A stretch of 64,000 nt of DNA from contig OX595992.1 of NCBI GenBank assembly GCA_951394045.1, positions 2,480,001-2,544,000 on the forward strand, in the 5' to 3' direction. Below, in pieces: positions 51,833 to 61,764 of this stretch. Both the position numbers and the translations under genes were made by a program. The notes beneath the pieces were generated by a model. It had not been told where the DNA came from. It worked only from the letters and a program-made list of their open reading frames with translations, and searched no databases. The DNA is from Nitzschia sp. DOCU1. Lineage: Eukaryota; Bacillariophyta; Bacillariophyceae; Bacillariales; Bacillariaceae. Each line of letters begins with the position of its first letter. The first letter of the stretch is position 1.

Positions 51833-52933
51833 ATCATCCTGGGGGGGTCGACTGGTGCACGAGCCAGCGGTATCTGATCTGACGTAATCTGGACCTTTTC
51901 CACCAAGGCAAGGCAAGGAACTTTGTTCCTTTTGTTGCAGGTCATGACAGAATGGAACGAAGAAAAGAAGGTTATCGTCCAAGGCCGATTGGAAGTACTG
52001 TCTGTTCTTACTTTGACCGAACAAGACGAAGAATCCTTCTTGGGCGCCGACGTTCTTCTTGAACATTCTTCTTCGCGGTTCCCATGGAGCACTACTACTA
52101 GAGCAGTGAGGTAACAACTACTTCATCCGACGCTTTTTTCATCATCGTTTTCATAGCTTATAGATTACAATGGGCGACGAGAGGGAGACTCTGCTCCTTG
52201 TATGTGAAACCTTGCACTACGAAAGAAGTGCGGCATCCTTGTTGTGAAATGCACAACAGGGTGTAACAGCAGTAGCACTTGATCATGTATCTTACCACTC
52301 ACAGTACCTGGTACACCCACCACTTTATTTTGAATACCTGAATTATCATCGTACCAGGTAGTATCACTACTGCATCATAGTTATCCCTGCAATGGACCCG
52401 TCGAGGCGTTACCGAAGGGATTGGGTCGAATAAGAGGGGCAATTCCCCCTTTCAAAGATCCCCATTTTAGCGGCCATTATTGATCTTTACTGGATCTAGC
52501 TGCTACTATCGAAGCTAGTAGAGTAGTCGTTAGTAAACACTACGTAGTCAGAGGAGGTCTAATCCTCCTATAGCTACGGTAGTCCAATATGGTCGTGCTG
52601 CTCAGGCCAGCGCGGCATGATGTTCGACTTCATCGAGCATATGTCGTTGTTTGAAGCGGAGACGACTACCTGGACTCTTCGGCGAAAATATGAGATGCGT
52701 CTCTCCCTCTCCTGTTTCCGGTCACACTTTCGTCCTTCGTTTGACCATGGGAATAGGGCGTTGATGGACCTCTTCGGTCTACAACCTCTGCTTCAGATAC
52801 TAGTTCCCTTACCTGGAGAGGCTAGTACAGAATACTGTGTCGTTCGTGCGCAACGCTTTATGGAATCGCTCACATGTGAAGATCACTGCTGTGAGGCAAT
52901 TTCTCTTCCTTCCACCGGCCACAACAACCCAGG
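51833..52933. other. 1.1-kb intergenic region
   Basis: No supported gene. An open frame at 52617-52937 just upstream of the glycosyltransferase has no family features and is probably 5' leader. Contains the split palindrome at 52305-52360. Confidence 0.5.
52305..52360. repeat. Inverted repeat, two 10-base arms
   Basis: TACCTGGTAC (52305-52314) and GTACCAGGTA (52351-52360) are exact reverse complements with a 36-base spacer. The same arms are fused into a 16-base palindrome at 15285-15300. Confidence 0.8.
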
Positions 52934-55009
52934 ATGATGACCCGTAAGAGTACATCCACAAAGCGCCGGGCATTATTCGGCATGCCTCGAAGAATGCCCG
53001 GCACTCATGTTCGATGGATGTTGCGATTTGCCGTAGGGTTGTCATCCGTCTATGTCGTTTGGTTTCATAGCAGCAGCGGCGGCAAAGTTTTGATCACTCC
53101 ACCTTTTTCCGCCGACCGCTCAGGCGATGAGCATCGGCCGACTGTTCCTGTCTTATCCTCCGCGAAGACTCCATCAAACGGCGCAACCATCGTCGAACAC
53201 CCACCCCGTCCACAAAGCCTAAAGCTTTCAACATCCCAAGAAGGAAGCAAATTTACCACCAAGGCCACGACTACGCAAAGAACAAAGAAGGAAAAGCCAC
53301 TCCAGATAAAGACTCTGCCCATTCGACGATCACTTGGGAAAATATATTATCTTCAAATGGATTCGTCACGTACTCCATACATGGAACGATGGCTTGGAAA
53401 TCAAACCAAAGTGCCATATCAGGCCATTCCCGTTTCGGAACGACTGGACAATGAACCCGATTGGTTTTCTATTTATCTGCAGGTTGTGGCTGTTATGAAG
53501 GCCGATAGTAGTTCCAAAGATTCTTCTCCAGCCCATGAACAAAATGGATTGGCTTTGGTACTCTTGGATGACTTTAAAATCTTTGATCGTACCCTAGGAC
53601 GACTCGAACGAGCGTTACGGTGGCTTCCGGACGATTTTGATGTGGCCCGCATCGACTGCTTTCAAACCGGATCCGAGCTAGTATCCCAAGATCAGCGAAA
53701 AGACTTTGTACAAGTTTATCAGCACCCATCGTCTTCTCCCAAAGATTGGACCATGCCTCGTGGAGGATGGGTAGCCATGGTGTGGAGGCCTAGTCGTCTG
53801 GAACGGATTCGGGTCGCCTTGGAACGAGCCCAACAACAACAAACACAATGGTCAATGGAATGTTGGTTGGCTACAACCGCCAATGATACGGATTTCAAGT
53901 CGTATTGTCTCAATTTTGACAAGTTGCATCGCATAGGCTGTTTTCATCATTTAAAGCCCTACGACCTTCCTCGCTTGGAATCCTCGACATGTGGACGATT
54001 ACCCAATCCTGTTCTACTAGCGCCAGAAGCTCCTTCCTTGCAAGTCCAACAGTTACCATCAAACCGTTCCAGTTTGTTTCCCAAGGCTGTTAATGCGGCC
54101 AATGCCACGACGTTTGTAGTCAATGTGGCTGGAACAGAGTACTCCTACCGGACCATCCCTCCAACAACTCCTCCTTTCAAGGATTTGACTACTACTTCGA
54201 CGACCCCGCGCTTGATAGTGGGGGTATGTAGTACCAACCACAACGTTCTCCGACGTCAAGCCATTCGTCAAACATGGGCCTCGGATGCCTGGAAAACTTT
54301 GTTTATTGTGGCTGGTCGCAACTTTTCTGCCATTGCCGACGAATTCGAACTTTACCGAGACATGATTTGGGTAGATGTCCAGGAACATTACAAGACGGGT
54401 TTGATGCCCAAGACCATGGCTTTTGTTCACTTTGCCAATTCCATCATGTCGAAGACTGCGAGCAATATGTTTGCTTTTAAAACAGACGATGACATTTATC
54501 TAAATGTCACGCAGCTCCAATTCGATCTTGCGGCTGCTAGTTCTTCCAATGATGATGGCATTGATTATTTTGGATTACCCATGCAAGGCACGGCTCCTGT
54601 CCGTGATGTTACATCCAAGTTTTACATGTCTCCCCAAGAATATACACGCGATCTCTTTCCTCCCTACGCTACCGGTGGTGGGTATGCCTTGTCGTCACGA
54701 TTTATCAAGTGCGCCATGGAACAGTTGCCTTTCCTGCATCTCCTGGATAAAATGTGGTGGGAAGATGTTGCCGTGGGTTTGTTGGCCGAAGCTTGTCAAA
54801 TATCCTTGACGCCCGCCCACTGGGATCCTAAAAGTATCCGTGATCCAGGAACGTACTTTACGCGCTTGGCCAACACCACGAGAAGAAGAATCGATATTGC
54901 GCACCGGGTTTCTACGGAAAATCAATTTCGAATTCATCATGGATTGCCGTATAGTTTTGATGAAGATTGGTTCAAGACGATGCGACTTTGTCCTGAATTG
55001 GAAGAATAG
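52934..55009 (+). CDS. Two-domain glycosyltransferase, GT25-like plus GT31, copy A
   Basis: Single-exon type II membrane protein of 691 residues. Short cytosolic N-terminus, membrane anchor at about 31-47 (LRFAVGLSSVYVVWF), Ser/Thr/Lys-rich stem. A first domain (about 132-340) resembles family 25 glycosyltransferases: KIYYLQMDSSR-x3-M, ALVLLDDFKIF (where family 25 usually has an EDD), DFDVARIDCF and MPRGGWVAMVWRPSRL. The second (about 415-660) is family 31: RRQAIRQTWASDAW, FAFKTDDDIYLN with the DxD at 518-520, FPPYATGGGYALSS and WWEDVAVGLLAE. GT31 enzymes are Golgi beta-1,3-galactosyl or N-acetylglucosaminyl transferases. The joint architecture suggests sequential additions to one glycan; this is inference. 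Confidence 0.85.
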   Translation: MMTRKSTSTKRRALFGMPRRMPGTHVRWMLRFAVGLSSVYVVWFHSSSGGKVLITPPFSADRSGDEHRPTVPVLSSAKTPSNGATIVEHPPRPQSLKLSTSQEGSKFTTKATTTQRTKKEKPLQIKTLPIRRSLGKIYYLQMDSSRTPYMERWLGNQTKVPYQAIPVSERLDNEPDWFSIYLQVVAVMKADSSSKDSSPAHEQNGLALVLLDDFKIFDRTLGRLERALRWLPDDFDVARIDCFQTGSELVSQDQRKDFVQVYQHPSSSPKDWTMPRGGWVAMVWRPSRLERIRVALERAQQQQTQWSMECWLATTANDTDFKSYCLNFDKLHRIGCFHHLKPYDLPRLESSTCGRLPNPVLLAPEAPSLQVQQLPSNRSSLFPKAVNAANATTFVVNVAGTEYSYRTIPPTTPPFKDLTTTSTTPRLIVGVCSTNHNVLRRQAIRQTWASDAWKTLFIVAGRNFSAIADEFELYRDMIWVDVQEHYKTGLMPKTMAFVHFANSIMSKTASNMFAFKTDDDIYLNVTQLQFDLAAASSSNDDGIDYFGLPMQGTAPVRDVTSKFYMSPQEYTRDLFPPYATGGGYALSSRFIKCAMEQLPFLHLLDKMWWEDVAVGLLAEACQISLTPAHWDPKSIRDPGTYFTRLANTTRRRIDIAHRVSTENQFRIHHGLPYSFDEDWFKTMRLCPELEE

Positions 55010-55198
55010 TGCACACATATTAGTCTTGAGTTGTTAAGCTAGCTAGAAGACGCAAAACATGAAATAGTGGCCATTGATGCGTCGACTCGGCCATGTCGAA
55101 AGTCCCTCTGAGCAAACTATTCGCGACTAGCTACCTGAAATGGCCATACACCAATACGGGGAAAGCTAATCGGTAGGAATTCGAGTACTGCTACTAGT

Positions 55199-56521
55199 TT
55201 AATCTCGATATTGATCATGATGATTCGCTCCAATCCCCGCCGCCGCATGATGCAGGGATCGTGGAACGACCAAGGCCCCCGACAAGAGTCGACGTTGTCG
55301 TTGATTGGCTTCAGCTTGCGCGACAGAAATACAAGGCGTCAAAGCCCATACTTCTAGATTGCGAATTTCAAACAGACTTCCATCGGCATGTATTCTCGAC
55401 AAGGAAGGAGATTGAAAGGTAAGGCAGGGACTGGATGATCCTCGTAGTAAATCGTGTTCGAGCCACAACCCAAAGCCCCATTCTGCAGTTGCTGCGACGT
55501 GTTCATTCCCCGAACAGGTAGACGCATTGCTTGCCGAATCCGCCACCGCCAAGGAGGGCGGAGGATTGGAATGATGAGACGCATCACCACCACCAACCAC
55601 TAACCGATCTGGTTGACACAGTTGAATGTTGTGATTTAAAAAGGCAAATTTGAAGACTTGCACTTCCACCTCGTCTTCTAGATCCGATTCGTCATCATCA
55701 TCATCATCATCATCGCTGTTGCTAAATCGTTCTCCTTCCACTCTCCAAAGAAAGGATTGCCCACTTCCATAATAGTCCTGGGAATGTTTCCAGGGCTTTG
55801 TACAAAAGGCCCCAAAGATTTCTCCCTCTAGAGTTTCAATGGCTAGAATGGTACATTCCGAGTCTTGTGCCTTGTTCAAGAGCAAATCCAGAGAAGCACC
55901 ATCTCTCACTAATGAATATTGCAACCAAAAGGATTCCCCTCGTTTGCAAAAGGGCAAATGATCTTGCAATTCTTCCATGATGGCTTCATTCAACACAGCA
56001 TCGGGACGAGATGGACAAGACGAAAACGGCTGTTCCTGCTGCGAATGATAGGAGGATGGGTGTGCTGTAGTCGCATCCATGGCAGTACTAGCCATCGCCT
56101 TTTTGGTAGTAAACGATACGGCGAGTGTGGGCACCCCGTCAAAGTCTGATTGGGTAGTATGCTGGGCCCCCCCACCTGCCATGTTGACATCCGACAAGAA
56201 ATTGTTTTCATCTTGTTCTTTATGGGTTGCCGCCAAAATCCTGAAATGTTGTCGTTTCCAAATGGAATCTTCATCCAACAAGCTCCTAGCATTTTGACGA
56301 TGATCCTCCAAATCTTCTTGTCGTCGATCCAAGTTTTCATGGCGTGGGGAAAAGACGGTGGGGCCACACCATCCGTTAGTTCCATAAATCGGATCGTCCG
56401 CCAACATGGCATCCAGTTTGCCAACTATGTCATGGCAAAGTAACGATGGGGCTTCTTCCCCCATTATTTCGAAAGAATGCGATTCCAAGTCTGCAAGCAG
56501 CAATGAGTTGCGAGGTGTCAA
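55199..56521 (-). CDS. TLDc domain protein, third copy in the window
   Basis: Single-exon protein of 440 residues. The TLDc domain (about 175-420) has HLPFCKRGESFWLQYSLVRD, AIETLEGEIFGAF, QSFLWRVEGERF, DRLVVGGGDAS, WGFGLWLEHDLLRGSS and PCLTFQSPSLSRIHADGSLF, ending in IRNLEVWALTPC. An Asp-rich insert (DDDDDDDDESDLEDE) splits the domain between FLWRVE and the VFKFAFLNHNIQLC strand. The DELFFD/DEALFFD motif seen in the other two TLDc genes is not evident in its shorter N-terminus. It lies between the two glycosyltransferase copies. Role by analogy only. Confidence 0.87.
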   Translation of the reverse strand: MTPRNSLLLADLESHSFEIMGEEAPSLLCHDIVGKLDAMLADDPIYGTNGWCGPTVFSPRHENLDRRQEDLEDHRQNARSLLDEDSIWKRQHFRILAATHKEQDENNFLSDVNMAGGGAQHTTQSDFDGVPTLAVSFTTKKAMASTAMDATTAHPSSYHSQQEQPFSSCPSRPDAVLNEAIMEELQDHLPFCKRGESFWLQYSLVRDGASLDLLLNKAQDSECTILAIETLEGEIFGAFCTKPWKHSQDYYGSGQSFLWRVEGERFSNSDDDDDDDDESDLEDEVEVQVFKFAFLNHNIQLCQPDRLVVGGGDASHHSNPPPSLAVADSASNASTCSGNEHVAATAEWGFGLWLEHDLLRGSSSPCLTFQSPSLSRIHADGSLFEIRNLEVWALTPCISVAQAEANQRQRRLLSGALVVPRSLHHAAAGIGANHHDQYRD

Positions 56522-57640
56522 CGATCAAGGTAGAAGAAGAAAACTATAATCTACAGCGACGGTCTCTTCCTCTCGCAATCACAATCGAATCGAGAAGACG
56601 AGAATATAGAGAGGCTTTCCCGCGTTTTCTTGTGCTGCAAACGCTCCTGCTGGAGGTGAAAACAAGAAGATAGTTTGCACCTCTCGGCGTGCCCACATGT
56701 AGCAGTAGAGGCAGACGGGAATTTGCTTGTTTTGTGGGAAACTCTTTTTCGCTGGCCATTGCGTGCACGAACGGAAACCTGTTGGGGCACTTCCTTGGCC
56801 TTTTTTACAATAAATAGGCGACAGCGAACGCCAGGCGGTCTTTTCCAATATAACGCGCTGTATACTATATAAAGGTATTTCAGGTATCGGCACAAAGTTC
56901 GTTGACCGGCTTCCCGCAAAATTACAGGGCGCGCCAAAATGTCCTGTTTGAAAAAATGACTGCCAAGGCCATGCGTCACCCACGTGTCCGACCATCGTAG
57001 GTTTGGTGGTTCGGCGGCGTGCGAGCACACGTTCATTTTTTGCTTTGCGGAGTGCATCGACGTTGCACCTTGTCGTCGTGTGCAATGCAAATTTTCATCG
57101 GCCCAACAGACGACATTACACGTGCCAATTCTAATGCCCGTCATGACTCCTGAATGATGGATACCCTGCAGTGTTGGTTGAGTAGACAAGAAGAAGAAGA
57201 AGAAGAAGAAGAAGAAGAAGAAGCGGCGAGCGAAATGTGGGACATTTAAAAGTGAATTGATGCTGGATATCGTCACCCTTGGCTCAGTTTGTCATCATGT
57301 TGCGTTTTTAAAGCAGACGCAGTCCCCTGCGAAGATGATGACAAGGGCGACCCCACCTTCTTTTCAATGACAAACATGATTGCTTTCTAGGATGGATGGC
57401 TTTTGGATTCTGTCACGAATGATGTAAATAACTCAAGTGCGAGAGACTTCTAGCTAGGTAGCTACCGACGAAGGAAAGCAATCTGATTTTTTTCTGCAGT
57501 ACTATCAGTTGGTGTGCTTCGAACAGCACCCGTGTGTGGTCGTGCGAGTATGTCAAATCGTTGGAGACGGGCATGGATTTGTGGCATTTTTGCGTGAGCC
57601 GGCGCGTTAGGTGCCCACCTTCGGTTTTAAATTTCCAAGT
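56522..57640. other. 1.1-kb intergenic region
   Basis: No supported gene. Contains the (AAG)12 run and TATATAAAGG near 56867. Long open frames crossing the AAG run on the minus strand are poly-Phe artefacts. Confidence 0.5.
57188..57223 (+). repeat. (AAG)12 microsatellite
   Basis: Twelve uninterrupted AAG units, a 36-base homopurine run. Confidence 0.95.
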
Positions 57641-59458
57641 CTAATCTGCTGCAACGTCAAACATCAACTCATATTCGTCATGTATCGCCCATGTTGTGGG
57701 CCTGTTTCCTGGACATTCTCTCTGAACCTTGTATCGATCTTCATCAAACACCCACGATAAGCCTTGAAAGAGTCGAAACTGATTTTCGATGGACACGCGA
57801 TGGGCAATGCGATTGTCGGCTTCCTTTCCACGCATGAAATACTGCCCAGGAACGACCAAGACAGTAGGATCCCAATAAGAGTGAGTGCAGTATATCTTAC
57901 AAGCTTCCGCCAACAAACCCACCGCGATATCTTCCCACCACATTGTACCCAACCCCAACAGGGTTGGCATTTGTTGGGCAGCGCAGCGTATAAAGCGTGA
58001 CGAGACTACATAGCCAGCTCCGGTAGCATATGGAGGAAAAACGTCTCCTGGAAACTCCTTTTTGGTCGTCCGCCATTTCGTAGTAGAGTCTCGATCAGGA
58101 TTTAGACCGACCTTCTTGTAGCCATAGTAGTCAATGGTACTGTTGGACAATTCTTTCCTCAACTGCTTGACATTAAAAAACATGTCGTCATCCGTCTTCA
58201 GAGCATACATGCCATCTGCGATGATTTGATTCGCATAGTGCAAAAACGTCATGGTCTTTGGGGTCAAGGCATACTTATAGTGCTCGTCAATGTCCAGCCA
58301 AATCAAGTCTTGAAAGTCTCGAAATTCTTGTTCAATCGCGGCAAAATTTCGCCCCGCCACAATGAAAACGGTACGCCACGATTGAGCACCCCATGTTTGT
58401 CGAATGGCTTGGCGACGAACAAAATTGTCACCCATACTTGTGATCCCAAATAGCAAGCGAGGTGAGGACGACGACACTTTCTCTTCTTGGTAGAGCGGCG
58501 GAATGACGGCGCGATATGTATATTCTTTTCCAGCCACATTAACTTGAAACGTTGTGGAATCTTCACTTATACTGGCGGCCTTGGGTTTGTCGGCGGGAGG
58601 CGGTAGAGCATGGAGGCCGCAGACATTGCCCGACGACTTCGATTCGACAATTGGCCACTTGTCAGCGTCCGCATGTAAATGATGAAAACATCCAATCGGG
58701 TTGCTACTGTCCCAACCAAGACAATAGGATTTGATGGGTGCGATCGTATCCTTAGCCAAGAGACATTCCATCGAAGCCTTGTCGCGCCGACCTAGCTCCA
58801 GAGCGATCTTGATGCGATCCAGTCGACTTGTCCGCCACAACATCGCATGCCACCCTCCTCTTGGCGTCATCCATCCATTGGCCGATGAAGACTCCAATAC
58901 TTGAACTTGTTTTTCGGACGACACAACGACGGGTCCGTGTCGAAAACAGTCGAGTCTCACTATATCGAAACTGTTGTGCACTAGAGGGAGAGCTTGTTCA
59001 ATGCGCTCCAGAGTGGATTCAACTGCCTTCAATTTGTAATCGTCCAATAGAATCAGAGCAATTGGCTCTGTGGTCGGCGTGGCGCTGTGTTGCAAATCCG
59101 TTTGAATGGCATTCGCCACTTGGAGATAAATTTCCATCCAATCCCATTCGTCTCCGTCTGGTGGGGCTGGTTGACCGGGCACAATCGCCTGATACGGAAC
59201 TTTTGTCTGATTTCCAATCCATTCTTCCATGTATTGACTGCGCGACGACTCCATTTGAAGATAGTATATTTTGCCAAGGATGCGTTTGATGGGTGGCTTT
59301 AAGAACGTCATTTCGACCACGGTGACTCCTTTCATGGTGGCCTCGTTGCGCCACCACATAACCGCAAATAACACGAAAAAGACCGTCCAGAGTATCGTTC
59401 GTCCTCGGCTCGTCCGATGCTTTCTTGTCGGATGCCGGGGTATCATAATCACATACAA
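57641..59458 (-). CDS. Two-domain glycosyltransferase, GT25-like plus GT31, copy B
   Basis: Single-exon type II membrane protein of 605 residues, paralog of 52934-55009 on the opposite strand. Anchor at about 21-36 (TILWTVFFVLFAVMWW). GT25-like domain with KIYYLQMESSRSQYMEEWIG, ALILLDDYKLK, FDIVRLDCF and MTPRGGWHAMLWRTSRL. GT31 domain with RRQAIRQTWGAQSW, ALKTDDDMFFN, FPPYATGAGYVVSS and WWEDIAVGLLAEACK. The stem is about 80 residues shorter than in copy A. As in copy A, the family-25 acidic triad reads LDD rather than EDD, so the first domain may have altered or lost catalysis while the GT31 DxD is intact. Predicted Golgi lumenal enzyme; acceptor unknown. Confidence 0.86.
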   Translation of the reverse strand: MYVIMIPRHPTRKHRTSRGRTILWTVFFVLFAVMWWRNEATMKGVTVVEMTFLKPPIKRILGKIYYLQMESSRSQYMEEWIGNQTKVPYQAIVPGQPAPPDGDEWDWMEIYLQVANAIQTDLQHSATPTTEPIALILLDDYKLKAVESTLERIEQALPLVHNSFDIVRLDCFRHGPVVVSSEKQVQVLESSSANGWMTPRGGWHAMLWRTSRLDRIKIALELGRRDKASMECLLAKDTIAPIKSYCLGWDSSNPIGCFHHLHADADKWPIVESKSSGNVCGLHALPPPADKPKAASISEDSTTFQVNVAGKEYTYRAVIPPLYQEEKVSSSSPRLLFGITSMGDNFVRRQAIRQTWGAQSWRTVFIVAGRNFAAIEQEFRDFQDLIWLDIDEHYKYALTPKTMTFLHYANQIIADGMYALKTDDDMFFNVKQLRKELSNSTIDYYGYKKVGLNPDRDSTTKWRTTKKEFPGDVFPPYATGAGYVVSSRFIRCAAQQMPTLLGLGTMWWEDIAVGLLAEACKIYCTHSYWDPTVLVVPGQYFMRGKEADNRIAHRVSIENQFRLFQGLSWVFDEDRYKVQRECPGNRPTTWAIHDEYELMFDVAAD

Positions 59459-60178
59459 GTCCTTCTCGCGATATGGGAGGAATGGATCGAATAAAGAAGT
59501 TAAGAGTTGCCAGTAGGCAGGGCAGACACTACCTGGATGAACACAGCATGCAGTGGCACGATCTTTCGAATGCGATTGTCGGTCATCGTTTCTCAGAGGG
59601 GAAAAAAGCCTGGATACAAAATCGATCGATGAGAGATCGATTCAGTCGATCCATTTGTGTGACGTCATCGGTTCTCAGGTGTCTGTCTGGTGTCTCCCTA
59701 CCGGTATTTTGAGCTCCGCGTTCCTTATTCATCGAGAGGCACTATCATGCCCGGGATCGAAGCCACGCACGCTATGTAAAGAAGGTACCGGTAGATTATT
59801 GGGTAAAAGTTCACGAAGGCGACACATTCATTTAATGAGAACGTCGGCGAAGCTGATCGACTGCCCTTAAACAAGAGGGGCAATACGTAGAGCACACAGG
59901 CGAAGAAATTCACCGTAATATGAGGCCTTTCAAGCTGAACTTCTCATATTGATCCGCTTGTGATTTGAAGTTGTCGTCGGGTGCCCCCCATGCATGGGTT
60001 GACGAAGAAGAGGTCAACAATTGTTACTCTAAGAAAGGTTATTCCTCCTTTCAATCTTGCACAGCAGCCAAAGCGAGATCCAGGAACTCCAAAGCTTTAG
60101 TCGTAGTCCACATCCTGTACGAAGCTCATTCCTGTCGATTTCCGATAGGATCGCATTGACATTACGAAGCGATTCAGG
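59459..60178. other. Intergenic region, divergent promoters
   Basis: About 720 bases between the glycosyltransferase (leftward) and the CRAL-TRIO/DUF6824 gene (rightward). Two TACCGGTA sites (about 59699-59706 and 59786-59793). No gene seen. Confidence 0.5.
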
Positions 60179-61615
60179 ATGTTTTGTTGCTCAACTCACG
60201 ACGATGGATCTTCGACTGAGTCCAGACCGTCATCAACGTTTTCAATTAGCGCCCCCGATCATCATCTTGCCGTCCGGGGGTTCGACGAGAAGGCGCTGGC
60301 AGCAGAGCTTAATGCGTTGAGTGTGCAAGAACGCAACCAGATATATGAAGATATCCATGGAATTGAGGGGGTCATTGAAGAAACGCCCGAGCTTGTAGAG
60401 TCCAGCACGAAGCAACTGAGAGAAAATCTACACAATGCCCCCAGACGAAAAAGGCTGACCTTCGAAAAAGCTATCTTTTTAAAACCCGCCCTTGTCGATG
60501 ATGAAAAGTTCCTCCTAATGTTCCTAAGAGCGACAAGGTTCGATCCGGCGGAAGCCGCTTCCAAAATGTTAGAATACTTTGATGCCAAGCTCGAACTATT
60601 TGGAGTTGAGAGGCTGGTGGAAAGGATCACACTGGAAGATCTTGGCGAAGAAGAAATGCTTCATATGTACGCTGGCTCCTCTCAATTCATCAGAGCAAGC
60701 AGAACCAGAGTCGCCCACTACGGAACTGTGGCAGTGATAAGGGGCACTAGGGATTGGAAGTCTCTCAGTCGGTACACTTGGTATCAAGCTAATGCTGCTG
60801 CAGAAGACGAAGAAGTCCAAAAACGAGGCATTGTGGATATCGGCAACTGGTATGGAGAATCAATCGTCGGCCCAGCGGATATCGTGAAATTTTGCATCGA
60901 TGCCCGCCGTATGCTTAACACCCGACCCGTGCGAATTTGTGCATGGCATCACTTGGTCCCGGATGGCAACGCCATGGATTGGGCGTTTCGGTCCATGAAG
61001 GCTGCACTATCAAAGGACCTCAGGCTCCGACTACGGGTGCACGCTGGAAGTCCGTTGGAGGTGAAGTATGTGCTGCAGGGCTATGGTATCACGCTCCCGC
61101 ACGATTGCTTTAGGCCAGGGCAGGGGATCTTTAGTCGAGAGCATATCGATAGCTACCTCGAGGAACGCCGGCAAATAGAAGCTGAATGGAGGGCTCGCGA
61201 GCTAGAAATTCGCGCAAATTCTTCGGATCTCGTCCCTAGTCCTGGGCCGAAAGACGTGTTAATGGGCAGGGGGCAACCTTACCAGACGTGGCCCGGAAAC
61301 CAAAATTTTGCCAAGATCGCTTCTGAATACATGGGAGAATACTACGGCAACGCCCAAAACAAAAAAGAAAAGACCGAGATTTCGAACAAAATTGTAAGAC
61401 GCATACTCGAGGAAGAACAAGGTAGATTCCTACAAAGGACAGAGACAGGCTGGGTCCCTGTCGACAATACAACGGCAAGAGTCAAGACGAGTCAGTTCTT
61501 ACGCGCATTGGTGCGGGATTATGATGCCAGTCTGACCAATTTCAGCTACGATCGTCGCGATGAAGGGTATAACATGTCACCATATATTCAACCCAAACGG
61601 GCTCGAACACACTGA
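60179..61615 (+). CDS. CRAL-TRIO (Sec14-like) plus DUF6824 fusion protein
   Basis: Single-exon protein of 478 residues. A conserved helical opening (LAAELNALSVQERNQIYEDI then EETPELVESS, about 38-82) precedes the CRAL-TRIO N-domain (EKAIFLKPALVDDEKFLLMF and FLRATRFDPAEAASKM). The lipid-cavity body follows (about 150-300; YTWYQANAAAEDEEVQKRGI, RPVRICAWHHLVPD, LRVHAGSPLEVKYVL, GYGITLP). The C-terminal DUF6824 domain starts at about 357 (KDVLMGRGQPYQTWPGNQNF, TEISNKIVRRILEE, GRFLQR, VKTSQFLRALV). Sec14-like proteins sense or transfer lipids; the DUF6824 core has features shared with the stand-alone gene at 1625-3373. Linking a lipid sensor to a regulator-like domain is an inference. Tail to tail with the next gene, 149 bases apart. 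Confidence 0.85.
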   Translation: MFCCSTHDDGSSTESRPSSTFSISAPDHHLAVRGFDEKALAAELNALSVQERNQIYEDIHGIEGVIEETPELVESSTKQLRENLHNAPRRKRLTFEKAIFLKPALVDDEKFLLMFLRATRFDPAEAASKMLEYFDAKLELFGVERLVERITLEDLGEEEMLHMYAGSSQFIRASRTRVAHYGTVAVIRGTRDWKSLSRYTWYQANAAAEDEEVQKRGIVDIGNWYGESIVGPADIVKFCIDARRMLNTRPVRICAWHHLVPDGNAMDWAFRSMKAALSKDLRLRLRVHAGSPLEVKYVLQGYGITLPHDCFRPGQGIFSREHIDSYLEERRQIEAEWRARELEIRANSSDLVPSPGPKDVLMGRGQPYQTWPGNQNFAKIASEYMGEYYGNAQNKKEKTEISNKIVRRILEEEQGRFLQRTETGWVPVDNTTARVKTSQFLRALVRDYDASLTNFSYDRRDEGYNMSPYIQPKRARTH

Positions 61616-61764
61616 CTCTATTTCCAGAGCCTGGTACTAATACAGTCTTCTCCTAGTAGCAGAATTCGTGTCTTATCGCATTCTATTACCTATCCCAGGA
61701 CGAGCGGGGCTTTGTCAGCAGCACAATATGGCAATGGCGGGATTTTGCTTTGTTTCTTCCTGCT

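Noticed and set aside
52617..52937. 106-residue frame directly before the GT25/GT31 gene
   Set aside because: Overlaps the start region of the glycosyltransferase in another frame and has no family features; probably 5' leader.
56551..57276. 241-residue minus-strand frame with a poly-Phe run
   Set aside because: The frame is held open by the (AAG)12 microsatellite and lacks any recognisable fold.
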